A stretch of DNA of 64,000 nucleotides from Icerya purchasi (GCA_039619475.1 CM077115.1:538874315-538938314); one strand, 5' to 3'. Positions 22,328-34,261 are shown, numbered from the stretch's first letter. Numbers and translations: made by a program. Notes: generated by a model from the letters alone, not told the origin.

Positions 22328-22695
22328 CATTGGCGCACTCAAGAGGGGCGCCACGGGGCCATTGCTCCCCCCAAAAAATCTTAATTTCGTTTTGTAATGT
22401 TTTGTTTTACTCTTTTTTTTTAAAAAAAACATACACATTTACTTTTTGTTTATATTACAAATATAATGTTACGTTTTTATTGTTATTATTACTTTTTTTT
22501 TTTAAATAAAATTCGTCAGTTTTGTAATTTAAAAAAAAATAATATTCGTTAATTTTGTATTTTTTTTTTTTTTTCAATTTTAATTTACAGACCACGGAAA
22601 TAGATAGGTACTTAATCGAGGTACCGAGTTACCACACCCTAACTCATCTACTAAATTCTAGCCCCGACCAAAAAAAACTCCTGAGTGCGCCTTTG
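22328..22695. mobile_element. hAT-type MITE (family M2) in the left arm
   Basis: 368 bp with ends CATTGGCGCACTCAAGAG and, inverted, CAAAGGCGCACTCAGGAG; exact 8-bp duplication CAAACAGG at 22320-22327 and 22696-22703. Non-coding, with long T/A runs. Absent from the matching position of the right arm. Confidence 0.9.
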
Positions 22696-23585
22696 CAAAC
22701 AGGGGAAATAGATAGGTTGCATTTTGCAAAATGTTGTTCCTATAAAACCATTATATAGGTTCCCTACGTCGTGATAGTCAATTTATAGTTCTATTTTAAA
22801 TTTTAAGATAATGTTCATATTTATTTATTAGATTAAATTTAATTTACATTTTTATTTATTATATGTTAATAAAAAATCTGATGGGTTCATTCTATTTTTC
22901 TGTTCATTTATTGACATAATGATTGTATATTATTTACACTATTTTACTTTGTCGTTATGGAAATCTCTTTTTTTTTTTTTTTGTAAGTTTAAAAACTCAT
23001 CTCAAATTCTGAAAGTTTTTTTAAGAAACTGAAATATGCTTTCATTATTTCAATGTAGAGTGTTTTCCATTAATACACAATACGCCCGGGAAAAAATACT
23101 TTTCTGGAACTTTGAAGTTTCCAGCACCCTCTCCGGTAATTTAAATTTAAAGCTAAAATATCGCTATATTTTTTTCCCAAGGTGCTATTATTCCTTTTTA
23201 TATATTTACGAAAATTACATTCGTTTTCGGTTTTTAGATCCGAATGGGGTTTAAATTATACGGTTATTGAAAATGTTTATTGCGATGTGAAGTTTGTTGT
23301 TTGTTGCATATTTTAAATTTCAGGAATATTAATATCGGTTGGTGAGTTACACACATTTTCAAGTGATTTTTAGATAATTTAAAATTCATCATATTATACA
23401 TATTCTTAACTTTTTGCGCGATTGTTAGCGTTCAGGGGTTAGAAGAGCTGTTCGAACGTGTTATGCATTTTCTGAAAGAGCATTTTAATACTATTTCTGC
23501 ACACACAACTTTATATTTTAATGCGTAACCGTCATCATTTTTTCTCATAAAGAAACATCGAAAATTATTCGGCTTGCAATGGTGT

Positions 23586-23878
23586 CATGAGCGTCGCCAG
23601 GTAGGGGCAGCTGCCCCCCCCCCCCTGGAGCCTTGAAACTTTTTAATCAACTGGCATTGATGAGTGTATTCATAGGCGCGTAATCATGGACAATTTGGAA
23701 AACTTATGTTTTAATTAAGATTTTATTCTTGTTTATTAAATAAAATATTAAGCCTTTACAAGTTATAAATTTTATTTTTCCTATAACTCATATCCTCTTT
23801 CTATCATCTTGCCCCCCTCCCCTGGCGGCTAGCAACTCATCTTGCCCCTCCCTGACTCATCGGCTGGCGACGCCCTTG
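23586..23878 (-). mobile_element. hAT-type MITE, family M1, copy 3
   Basis: 293 bp, opposite orientation to copies 1 and 2, exact 8-bp duplication AATGGTGT at 23578-23585 and 23879-23886. Ends CATGAGCGTCGCCAGG and (inverted) CAAGGGCGTCGCCAGC. The right arm of the giant element shows an uninterrupted site at the corresponding place near 33130. Confidence 0.92.
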
Positions 23879-24794
23879 AATGGTGTACATAACAGAAATT
23901 CGACACTGTTTTTAACTGCTTCACTTCTAATCGTAGAAAATAAAAAAATGTCCCGGAATATTGTTATTTTACAGCGGTTTTGTAGAATTCCAACTGTTCT
24001 AAATATATATATTCGTATCCCTGTAATAAAACTCTCAATACACTGATAATTGCTTAACATTAATGGTAACACAGAATTAACATTGATGTATGTATATGAA
24101 GGCGAAATATTTTATTAAAAATAATAACTTGTAATGAAAGAAAAATTTTAGTTGTCGCTGTGTCAAGAGGCTAAATACTAGGGCTGTTAAAAACCGGTTA
24201 ACCGGGTAACCGTGGTTACGGTTAAAAATCGATGATACGGGTGAAACCCGGTTTTACGGTTTTCACGGATACGGTTAACCGTGTAACCGCGGTTTCGGTT
24301 AAAAACCGATGATGCGGGTAAAAATCGGTTTTATGGTTTTCACGGATACGGTTAATTGTACGAAACGATATTCGTATTAATCGCAATGTTGATTAAATAA
24401 TAATAGTAATAATAATCTTTTTTTCGTTTCTTTTTGGATTGTTGCGTAATTAATAATATCATTGCGGGATTTAGTTAAAATAGCTCGTATTTTGTTGTTA
24501 TCGCTTTGCCATTTAATAACATCAATCGTAGTTTCAAAAAATTATTTATTTACGGGAAAACCGCAGCTCGGTGAGTTGAAACCTTAGTTCATAATCACTC
24601 GCGTACGCGCACTGCTTACGGGAGCGAGTCACTCAGCAATGCAGCAGATGCTATGCTACAAAAGACAGTACGCTCCAACTAGCGCGATTTATTTACAACG
24701 CATTGGGAAAAAAAGTATTAAGTGGTTGAAAGTTAGTTTTGACGATTTATTTTCTTAAGCTATAGTTTTATTCTGATATCGTTTTCAATTCAAG

Positions 24795-24950
24795 ATGCCA
24801 AAAAAAAATAGTTGGGTTTGGAATCATCCTGAAAAATCCATGGACAGTAAAGACGCAATATGTAATTATTGCAAAGCCGTCTTAAGTTACAATGGTTCTC
24901 CTTCGGCAATAGCAAATCACTTGAAAATTATTCATAACAGAATGCCTAAT
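24795..24950 (+). pseudogene. hAT transposase N-terminal BED zinc finger
   Basis: The frame from ATG 24795 reads SWVWNHPEK, then AICNYCKAVLSYNGSPSAIA and NHLKIIH: a BED finger with Cys-x2-Cys and His-x4-His ligands (CNYC...HLKIIH). BED fingers of hAT transposases bind element ends. The domain is intact, but about 5 codons after the last histidine the frame runs into an inverted-repeat insertion, and the RNase H-like catalytic core is nowhere in the element. The start follows a plausible AAGATGCC context. It is a relic of the autonomous parent; trans-mobilisation by a relative is possible. Confidence 0.85.
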
Positions 24951-25795
24951 GTTGTTATTTTCGGTTTTTTTACGGTATCTCAGCCATTTTTCAATTGATT
25001 TAAAAAATTCTTGTTGGAGGTTAAAGACAATGGAAAGTTCTATAACGGTGAATTTTATCAGATTTTTAAAGGTGGTGGAAGAGGTTCAAAAAAAAATAAA
25101 AACATGCATTTTTGGCTGAAAAACATTTTGAAATTCAACTAACAACACCAAAATAGATATATGTTACATATATTAAAACAAAATGTTTTTCTGAATTTTT
25201 TCGAACTTCAGGAACAGATGAAACAAGTCCAAAAAAGTGAAAACATGCATTTTTGTCTGAAAAACCTTTGAAGCTTCAACTGGAAGCAAACTATATAATG
25301 TAAGTTACATAATATGTCATTGTGTTACCTAATTTGCTATTATGGGAATTTTAAATTCGTGCAGAATCTCTATATTTTTTTATTCTAACAATCCGAAAAA
25401 AATTCAGGAAAACTTGTTATCTTCAAATACGTAACATATATCTATTTCGTTGTTATTAGTTGAATTTCAAGATGGTTTTCAGTCAAAAATGCATGTTTTT
25501 ATTTTTTTTTAACCTCTCCGTCACTTTTAAAAATCTGAAAAAATTTCAATACGTAGTTTACACCACAAAACACGTTATATATTTTTTCCGTCGTAACTGA
25601 AATTTAAAATATTTTTTATAACATTTAAAAATTTTGAACGTTTCTAAAAATTTGAATTTAGCGTCTAAAAATTTTAAAAAATTCGCCATTATAGAATTCT
25701 CCATTATATTTAACCTCCAATAAGAATTTTTAAAATCGATTGAAAAATGGCTAAGATATCGTAAAAAACCCGAAAATAACGAAATGGTAACTACA
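24951..25795. repeat. Foldback (inverted repeat) insertion inside the hAT element
   Basis: 24951-25170 is matched inverted by 25430-25795 (TTATTTTCGGTTTTTTTACG against CGTAAAAAACCCGAAAATAA; AAAAACATGCATTTTTGGCTG against CAGTCAAAAATGCATGTTTTT). A further internal copy of the ACATGCATTTTTG motif lies at about 25243. It truncates the BED-finger frame. No duplication identified. Confidence 0.75.
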
Positions 25796-26387
25796 GGAGC
25801 CCCCTGTAGGACTTGGGGTCTGAAACTTCCAGTTTTAACTACTTTCTTCATGCCCTAGATTTATATATTTTTTTTTATAAAGTTTGGTTTAAAGGCACTC
25901 TTACACCCCTTAACCGGCCATACCCTCTAAAATAAAATTTTATAGTTTATTAAATAACCGTCTATACGAACAATTACAAAATTATACTTATAACGATATA
26001 TTTAAAAAAATTTCTTAATTTCATTATATAACTGTTAAAACGATTAACTGATTGATTTATACGATTAACCGAAATCATGATTAATACGGGTAACCGTTTC
26101 ATACGGTTAACCGAAATCGCGATTAATACGGGTAACCGTTTCATACGGTTAACCGTACCCGTAAAAACCGCACATACGGTTTTCACCCGAATGATCCGTT
26201 TAAACCGATACGGCGGTTAACCGGGTTATCTGTATACCCGTTAAAATCACCAGCCGTACTAAATACACGTTTGATCACAGATATATAGTTCTATTGAAAC
26301 TAGAAAGATAGAAGATCGTAAATGTGAATAGACAGTTAGGAGTATGTTAAATTACTGCAAGTTGAGATAAATGGCAAATTGAGATAC

Positions 26388-27014
26388 GGATCGCGCGGCC
26401 TCTACCCGGATAAGGAACAAATTAATTTTTAGTTTTGTCTGATTGTTTTGGATCGGGAGATGGCGCCAATTACCTATTCTTGAGACAATGCGGTAGTTAC
26501 GCGTCGATAAAAGGCTAGAGGTCATCACGTATCTGCCGAATCTGATGTGATGGGAGGGCGGTGTGCGGTGCGCTCGTTGTCTATTCTTCGATAAAGTGAT
26601 AACGGAGGTATAGTCAGCGAGCTAGCCGGTTTTATTTCGGAAGTTTTGATTTGGTTTTTTCACTGTAACAGGTAATATCGTTAGCGGCCGCGTTATTAAT
26701 GCATTTATTTTTTGTGAAATCTCGTCTAATGTTATTCTCTGGCTGCACGAGCTGCGCCGTAACATGTTTTAATAAAAAGGAATAGCGGAACAACGTTTGA
26801 ATTTGTTTTCTTGTATAACTTTGTCAAAATAAAGAGTTGGAGTTGGATATTCGGTATCTTTGATTGAAATAGGCACATAGCTGAAATCGGTAAGGAAGAA
26901 ATACGTTCTTTTAATTACCGCGTGGAGCGCATATCCACTGGCGCCCGGAATATTGGCGAGAGGAGGAGAAAAAAATAAGAAAAGTTCCTCCGTCAAGTAC
27001 TCAAATTCGTTATA
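26388..27014. other. Left-arm-only GC-richer block, promoter-like
   Basis: Absent from the matching point of the right arm (about 32716-32735), so either inserted on the left or lost on the right. It is distinctly GC-richer (GATCGGGAGATGGCGCC, GATGGGAGGGCGGTGTGCGG) and ends one segment with CACTGTAACAGGTAATA, a donor-like site at about 26671. No coding frame recognised. Confidence 0.4.
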
Positions 27015-28547
27015 ATTGCAATAGTCAGATTTAATTTTTAATGATTTATATCTGCACAGTTATTTATCAAAATTATAATTTATGTTTCGTAAACGAAAAA
27101 TGAAAATTGACAGTTTAAACAATTGCATATATCGTTAAAGTTAACCTGGAGTGTTCTCAAATATTTTTTAATAAACCGTTGTTATAGAGAGGAAATATTT
27201 TTAATACACATGAATAGGTGTAGTATTTTTCGTTGGCAGATTTTAAATATCATTTTAAAAATACGATGCGTAAAAATTTTGAAAGCCATTGAACACATTA
27301 AAAATGTAGTACGATGTAGCAGACATCAGTTTTGGAACTTCTGTGTCCAACAAATATCATGGTCCCAGTGCCGTTTTCGTTTGTTTTTTTTTTTTCTTTT
27401 ATATATATTTTATACCTACAAACTTCCGAATTCGAGTGTGAAGATTGCTAGAACTTTTTTAACCGTCGACCCGGGTAAACAACGGGGTGCCCAATTCGAG
27501 TGTCGCCGTTCAGAGTTATTCAAACCTATTCGTATTTACTTTTCCATAAATGCGGTTTATTATGTTCACGATTTTTTAAAATCCAATCTTTTCTGTTAAC
27601 AGTTATAAAGTATCTAATTAAAAAATCGTTGTTCTTTAATTTTTGTCTTTATAGCATTTTTTTTATTCACTATTTGTATTACTTAATTCTGAACTCGTGT
27701 TTAATAACCCGTGTTCACATGTACCGCCCGTCCGTTACCCTCGTGTTATCCGTTCGTATTCGTGGGTTAATGTGTGTTCGGTATTTTTGTAACTTTTGGT
27801 TAACTGAACTATACAGTATAAAACTTTTATACTGATCCTAGAAACGCGTTTTCGAGCAAAGCCCATCTTCATTTTATTTTTTCTATTCCTTTATTTTTTT
27901 CCCATTTTTCTTATCGTTCATCTCCATTGTTATCTATATTTTTTGTTTGGTGTTGTTTCATTAATGTATTTCCTTTCACCGTTTGTTCTAAATTTTTTAT
28001 CGTCTATTTCTGTTCTCCTACTTGTCTGGGTAATTTTGTTTCTGCCGCTGGGCACACCTTCGATTTCATGTTCGCGGTTATATACTTTATAATTCCGTCG
28101 GTTCGTTTGTATTTTTTATTTTTTCGCCACAATGATGGTATAGTTCGCAGTCCCCCTTTTTCCATTTCTATTTTCTTTTGATAATCAGTATATTTAGATG
28201 AGGCGTTTTTCCGTGATTACTTCGTTTTGCTTTCCTTTTTTTTTTTCTTGTCCTTTTCTTTTTGTGTCCGAAAACGTTTCTGGGATCAGCAGTATTTTAT
28301 ACGGTATATTTCGGTTTGCTACAGATTAATTAATACGTTTTTATTTAATGTTTTCAAAGATTCACCTATAAAAATAGCGAAAAAAATTATTAATGCTTAT
28401 TTATCATTAATTACAGTTAGTATAGTTCGAAATTATCACCTGCTCCATCCTTGCTGTTGCGATGCGTTCGTTTTGAATATTTTCCAGATCAAATTTAAAT
28501 GATTCGCTTTCATTAAAGGTGAGTCAAGCGTCTTTTCTTAATAAAAT
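27015..28547. other. Left arm/interior of giant element, no recognised gene
   Basis: 27015-27500 pairs with the right arm. 27500-28547 has overlapping frames of 60-158 codons (27123-27599, 27500-27835, 27927-28181, 28227-28502; all plus) rich in Phe/Leu/Tyr because of T-rich sequence. None shows a domain and they are in different frames, so they are not called as genes. Confidence 0.4.
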
Positions 28548-30118
28548 GTTCCAACGGTGAATTCCCATTTAGCCTTATTCCCAATTCGCCTAATTCCCAT
28601 TTCGCCTAAATTTAGGGTCGGGTTACTCAGGTAATAAAAAAAAGGTCAGACAAACATACGAATGATTTCGTGTTGGCAACAGCGCGTCATCATTATCGAA
28701 TTTTAAGCAGACTAAACGCATCATTTTTTTTTCTATTTGATTCCACTGTTAATCTTTTCTTTCCGAAATACAACAAAAAGGTTTATATGAAAATCAGAAG
28801 TGAAAAAATATGGCTAAAAATGTTTGATGTAAATATACGCGAAACGACCACTCCGATTAATATTTGTGAGTTATTTTATTGGATGTCCAGTGCTGTATAA
28901 ATCCCACCCGCCTTATCAGTCAGTATATAAAAGCCTTATTGATATTTAGTGTGACATGAATATTAAGGTTCGGAGTTGCAAAAAAAATAATAAAAAAGCT
29001 AAATTATAATTAGGTGTAGTTTCAAAGTGTTCGCGTTTATGTAAGAAAAAAGGAATAAAAATCGAATAGAATTAACAATAATGACATGACATCGAATGAT
29101 TATTACAACGGTAATTTTATTATCGATTATTAAAATTACAATTATAAGTACATACAAAAAGTAAATGTTAAAATTAGGAAAACATAAATAAAGCTCCATT
29201 TAGTTCACCCTGCCTTTTTGCCTTTTCTAGGCTTTTTATCAAAATAACTTCTTCCGGCTCAACGTAGCTCGGTACGCATTTCAAACGCCTATACTGTCAG
29301 CAAGTGCTCTATTTCCGCTTCTCGACCGCGGGCAACGAAACTAGTTCGCTACCGCTGCGTAGCGGTCAGATCCTTCGATTTTTTAACCGAGAATGCGTTT
29401 TTGACAAACAATGCCGCGTTTGTCCGCTGCCGGGATCTTCCGAGAAATTGAATGATTATTACCAAAATTTTAATATTTTCAAAGATCATAAGAAATGCCA
29501 AATCCATCTCAATATGCGGAAAATCACCGCATACTGACTGTTTTACGCTATGAGGTCACAATTTGTTCTGGGTTGAGTGTTATATGTATCAAAGTTCTGA
29601 AGGAAACTATTCTTCTATCTTGAATACTTAAATTTTCGCTTGTGAATAAAACAAAAATTTAGAGTCAGGCTAATATATGTAGTAATGGATATATCATTTA
29701 TAAAAACAAATCGAGCAGGTAAATAACATATATATATATATCTAATATTTGTATATTGAAATATTTATTGCAAATTACATTTTAAATGAAATGGTATTGA
29801 ATTAGATTTTGACAATAGAGAATAAAAAAAATTATCATCCATTAAAAAATTATTTTCGCTTAATTGCTATAAATTTTTATTTTGTACGTCAAAAGTGTAT
29901 GATAAAATATTTGGTTAATTGAATAGCGTCTTTTTATATTCTCTTTCTTTTTCCTTTTTGTAATGTTAAATCGTAATCTTTTGGCAATTTATTGAATGAA
30001 GCATTTTAAATAGTAAGATAGAAGGTTATTTCCTTTGCCTTTTTTTGGATTTGCCGAAAAATCTGGCAGACTTAACAGATTATAAAAGAAAGAAGAAAAA
30101 TATTATAATCTAATTCGA

Positions 30119-30303
30119 TTGGACACTGGGGAAATAGAAGAAACAAGAGTAAGGAGGACAGTGCCCCTTTATTCCAATCTTCTGCGCTTTGGCCTCCCCA
30201 CTCCTTGCAGTGCCAAATCCATTCTTGCTTTCTCCTCTCTCAATATAGTTCCTTTGTTAGCTTTCTTTATCTCCTCAATTTTTAATCTTTTCCTTATATA
30301 ATG
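30119..30303 (+). pseudogene. LINE ORF2 C-terminal fragment
   Basis: VPLYSNLLRFGLPTPCSAKS and ILAFSSLNIVPLLAFFISSI resemble the segment LLYSNLLSLKHPTPYCASYI...SISVVPILSSFI of the LINE fragment at 61918-62440. That piece follows a Cys/His motif and belongs to the I/Jockey/R1 group of non-LTR retrotransposons. Only the last part of ORF2 is present. Confidence 0.5.
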
Positions 30304-30305
30304 TA

Positions 30306-30611
30306 CAGTTCTCTAAAACTTAGCGTATGTTGTTAGTTGACGTGCCCAAAAAATTGAAAAAAAAAAAAAATTTTTTTTTACTTTGTCAGAGACTAAAAAC
30401 AACGATTTTTGCGTTTTATTCATTTTTTTCGTTCTAATTATTGAAATTACTTGAAAAACATCGTCAGTATAATAAACGTGACTAATTTGAACAGGAATTT
30501 TTCAAAGTCCAACAGCAACCATTTAGGCTTCTGGAGAAATTATTTATACCTTAAAATTCGATTTTAGAAGCATTTTTAACAACATGCGCTAAGTTTTACC
30601 GTTTCATCCTG
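30306..30611. mobile_element. Tc1/mariner-type MITE
   Basis: 306 bp; TA on both sides (30304-30305, 30612-30613); ends CAG, then AAAACTTAGCGTATGTTGTTA at 30314 and its inverted partner at about 30580-30600. Contains a long A/T run at 30357-30380. Non-coding. Confidence 0.8.
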
Positions 30612-30613
30612 TA

Positions 30614-31166
30614 GAATGGGGAAAAAAATCATGACTGTATCTTTTAAAATTTTTTTTATGCGGTGCGACACATCTAAAAATGTAATAACCCTTTATTACA
30701 ACCAATATTTCGCCATTTTTTAATCAATTGTCCTTATTTTCACTGCTTTCTACAACTAAAAATCTATTGTTAAAGATTATCAAATATAACAAATATACTC
30801 GAGGGATAGATATAAGAATATTTAAAATATACATTTTTTTGATATGGTGCTTTTAAATCTATGCTCATTTATTAATCCCACAAAAGCCATGAACTGACCC
30901 CATATAACAGGATCTTCACCTTGTTTATTCCTTGCTTACTCCTCTTTTTCTGCTGTACACAAATTTTAATAGTAAATCTAGTAATTTTTCTCGTCGTAAT
31001 ATCCAAATTTTGAAAAATCTCTTGTAATCGTATACGTTACTGTTGATTATTTATTCAAATCCGAAGCAGTATTTAATTTTTAAATTCTTTCGATTTGCAA
31101 ATTCAATTTTTTTGAATTAAAGAAAAATGAAATTAGGTTCAGGAACTTTTGTTAAAAAAAAAGAAA
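30614..31166. other. Interior spacer of the giant element
   Basis: AT-rich with no frame, motif or repeat that I can identify. Confidence 0.4.
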
Positions 31167-34100
31167 CAACTGTTTTCCTAATTTTAACATTTACTTTTTG
31201 TATGTACTTATAATTGTAATTTTAATAATCGATAATAAAATTACCGCTGTAATAATCATTCGATGTTATGTCATTATTGTTAATTCTATTCGATTTTTAT
31301 TCCTTTTTTCTTACATAAACACGACCACTTCGAAACTACACCTAATTATAATTTAGCTTTTTTATTATATTTTCTGCAACTCCGAACCTTAATGTTCATG
31401 TCACACTAAATATCAATAAGGCTTTTATATACTAACTGATAAGGCGGGTGGGATTTATACAGCACTGGACATCCAATAAAATAACTCGCAAATATTAATC
31501 GGAGTGGTCGTTTCGCGTATATTTACATCAAACATTTTTAGCGGTATTTTTTCACTTCTGATTTTCATATAAACCTTTTTGTTGTATTTCGGAAAGAAAA
31601 GATTAACAGTGGAATCAAATAGCAAAAAAAAAATGATGCGTTTAGTCTGCTTAAAATTCGATAATGATGACGCGCTGATGCCAACACGAAATCATTCGTA
31701 TGTTTGTCTGACCTTTTTTTTATTACCTGAGTAACCCGACCCTAAATTTAGGCGAAATGGGAATTAGACGAATTTGGAATTAGGCGAAATGGTACCAGAC
31801 CGTTCCAACGACACCATCGACTCGTAACATCATTTCCTTTCAAACGCGATAGAGTATTATAAATTTTGGCACCACCAATTCTGTAACTAAATCTCAAGCA
31901 AAACAGCAATGAAATACTGAACATTGATCGATGTAGCCTCTATAAAGACAGCGAATTCGAAGAGCTTTGCCTATGAAATCATGACTGCTAAAACTGATTG
32001 TTTTGAAAGTTCGTGCGAGCGTAAAAGTTTGAGAATTCGTGTCATGTATACCTTTATTTTCTGTAATGCGAAATGGGCGAAACTTTTGATCTATGTCTTC
32101 ATTTTTTTTTATAAATGATTCCTTTAATGATGCAGCTATAAACTACTGACAGGAAGGTTTGTAATCACGAACAACACTGCATTACTGGTGGACTACGTAG
32201 ACCAACTCATACTACTACCGTGTTTTTTTAGTCTACGTTAATTTTAAATAGGGCCACACTAGAATTGCGCACCGTTATTTACCTGAGTCGATGGTTAAAA
32301 AAAAGGTCTGTAATCTGCACACATGAATTGCGTACCGGAAGTTTGCAGGTATGAAATATAAAAAAACAAACGAAAACGACGCTCGGACCATAATGGCTGT
32401 TCACTGGACTAAGGGTTTCCAAAACTGATGGCGCTTGATCGTACGATATTTTTAATTTCCGATAACTTTCAACATTTTTACCTGTCGTATTTTTGACAAT
32501 TCATTTTTAATAATCTACTGAAGAAAAATACTCTACACCTGTCTATGTATTAAAAATCATTCCTCTATAACGACGGTTTATTAAAAAATATTTGAGAATA
32601 CGCCAGATTAATTTTAAATATACGTAATTGTTTAAACTTCTAATTCCCATTTTTGCTTTTAAAACAGGTAGTTCCGATAAATAACTGTGATATATTTATG
32701 TTTTAATCATTAAAAATTGATTCTGGCTTTTGCAATTTACCAGTTAGCTCAACTTTTAGTGTAATTTAACATACTCCTGATTGTGTCTACATTTGTGATC
32801 TTTTATCTTTCTAGTTTCAAAAGAATTATATTTATGATTAAACGTGTATACTACTCTACCTTTTGACATAGCGGCAGCTAAAATTTTTCAATATTTGTAA
32901 GTTATTATTTTTAATAAAATATTTCACTTTCATATATATACGTTAATGTTAATTTCGTGTTACCATTAATGTGTTAAGCAATTATCAACAGTTTTATTAT
33001 GGGGATGAATATTTCTAGAACAGTTTGAATTCTAAAAAGCCCCCTGTAAAATAACAATTTTGAAACATTATTTTATTTCTATGATTAAAAATAGAGCAGT
33101 AATTTAAACAGTGTCGAATTACTGTTATGTACTTATTATAAGCCGGATGATAATTTTTGATGTTTTTTTATGAGGAAAAATTATGACGCTTACACGTTAA
33201 AATGTAAAGCTATATACGAAAATAGTATTAAATGCTCTTTCAGAAAATGCTAACGTTCGAACAACTCTTCTAACCCCTGAGCGCTAAAAGTCGCGCAACG
33301 AGTTAAGAATATGTTATATATGACAAAGTTAAAATTATCTAAAAATTACTTCAAAATGCATAGATCACCAACCGATATTATTCCTGAAATTTATAATTTA
33401 AAATAAAACAACAAATTATAAAAACTTGACGAAGGAAAATTATTATCTTGTTAAATCCAACTAACATTTAAAGAAAAAAGGTAGTAGCACTAACACTATT
33501 TATTTACGTAATTATTATCATTGCAAGTTTTATTATTAAATTGTTTTAAATAGGATTTTATTTTAATAGTAAATTTTTGCGTTGTCATTTAAAATTGAAG
33601 TAGAATACTCAGTTCCCTCAAACTCGTAAGTAACTCTATATTATAACAACATATTTAATTTATTAAACTGGAAAATTTTACATGGTCACATTTATATTTT
33701 ATGTACATTAAAATCAGTTGATATGAAAGTATTTTGTATTAATGTGAAATAGAAGCTTCATGAAACATAATATGCCGTGCGCTGAAAATTCTACTGATGC
33801 AGTTATTTACGTTATTTTATATAATAATATTCGTGCAAAAATTACACTCTATTTTATGCAATATTTCTTTAAATATGAGTACGTTCCCTAGAGGTTGTTA
33901 AAAATATTTCGAATAACAATCGTACTGCTAACGGGATAGTAGCCTATTTTTCGCAAACGTTAAAGGCTTTTTTAATCGACTGAAATGTAGTTCGCTTATT
34001 CTTCCAAATAGTAAACGTGTTTCATTACGATAACACATTTTGGAAGTAACTGAAAGAGCGACTTTTACTCATTTTTTAAGTCCTTCATCGATTTTATAAA

Positions 34101-34261
34101 ATCCGGAGTATTTTTTGTTAAAGGCGGTGCGCAATTCGAGTTGTCAGCGGGTGGGCTATTTCGGGTCTGGTGCGCAATTCGTGTGTGACTTGCCACTGTG
34201 TTAGGGTTTGGTGAGCAATTCGTGTGTCCCCTTAAATAGAATAATGAAAAGAAATTTACAG

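Larger units (their letters stand above)
24179..26258 (+). mobile_element. hAT element with BED-finger remnant and CGGTTAACCG subterminal repeats
   Basis: 2080 bp. Exact 8-bp duplication CTAAATAC (24171-24178, 26259-26266). Ends TAGGGCTGTTAAAA and, inverted, TACGGCTGGTGATTTTAA. Both subterminal regions (about 24190-24360 and 26050-26230) are dense in GGTTAACCG/CGGTTTTACGG variants, as expected of transposase binding sites. It carries a BED zinc-finger start but no catalytic domain, and an internal foldback. The unoccupied site is preserved in the right arm of the giant element near 32840. Confidence 0.92.
28548..31805. repeat. Inner inverted repeat, ~635-bp arms
   Basis: 28548-29185 and 31167-31805 are well conserved inverted copies, including CCCACCCGCCTTATCAGT and TCGGGTTACTCAGGTAATAA. 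The outer edges contain repeated CCCATTTCGCCTAA/TTCCCAATTCGCC units. The arms look better conserved than the outer arms, so they may be a separate younger element nested in the giant one, or a slowly diverging part of it. Confidence 0.78.
21438..34231. mobile_element. Giant 12.8-kb inverted-repeat element (unclassified)
   Basis: Left end GGGGACACACGAATT (21438) is matched inverted at 34231, with TTA directly outside on both sides (21435-21437, 34232-34234). Collinear inverted matches follow inwards: 21560-21830 with 33830-34090, 21840-22010 with 33600-33800, 23285-23520 with 33150-33420, 23886-24178 and 26267-26387 with 32735-33130, 27010-27500 with 32235-32715, 28548-29185 with 31167-31805. 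The two arms thus nearly meet around 29186-31166. A GGTGCGCAATTCGTGTG-type motif recurs near both ends and near 27490 and 32270. A TTA duplication with G-rich ends suggests PIF/Harbinger-like mobilisation, but no transposase is recognised. Arms are clearly diverged. Confidence 0.75.

Noticed and set aside
27123..28502. Membrane proteins suggested by Phe/Leu-rich frames
   Set aside because: Hydrophobicity follows from T-rich DNA; frames overlap in different phases, and the matching part of the inverted arm does not keep them open.
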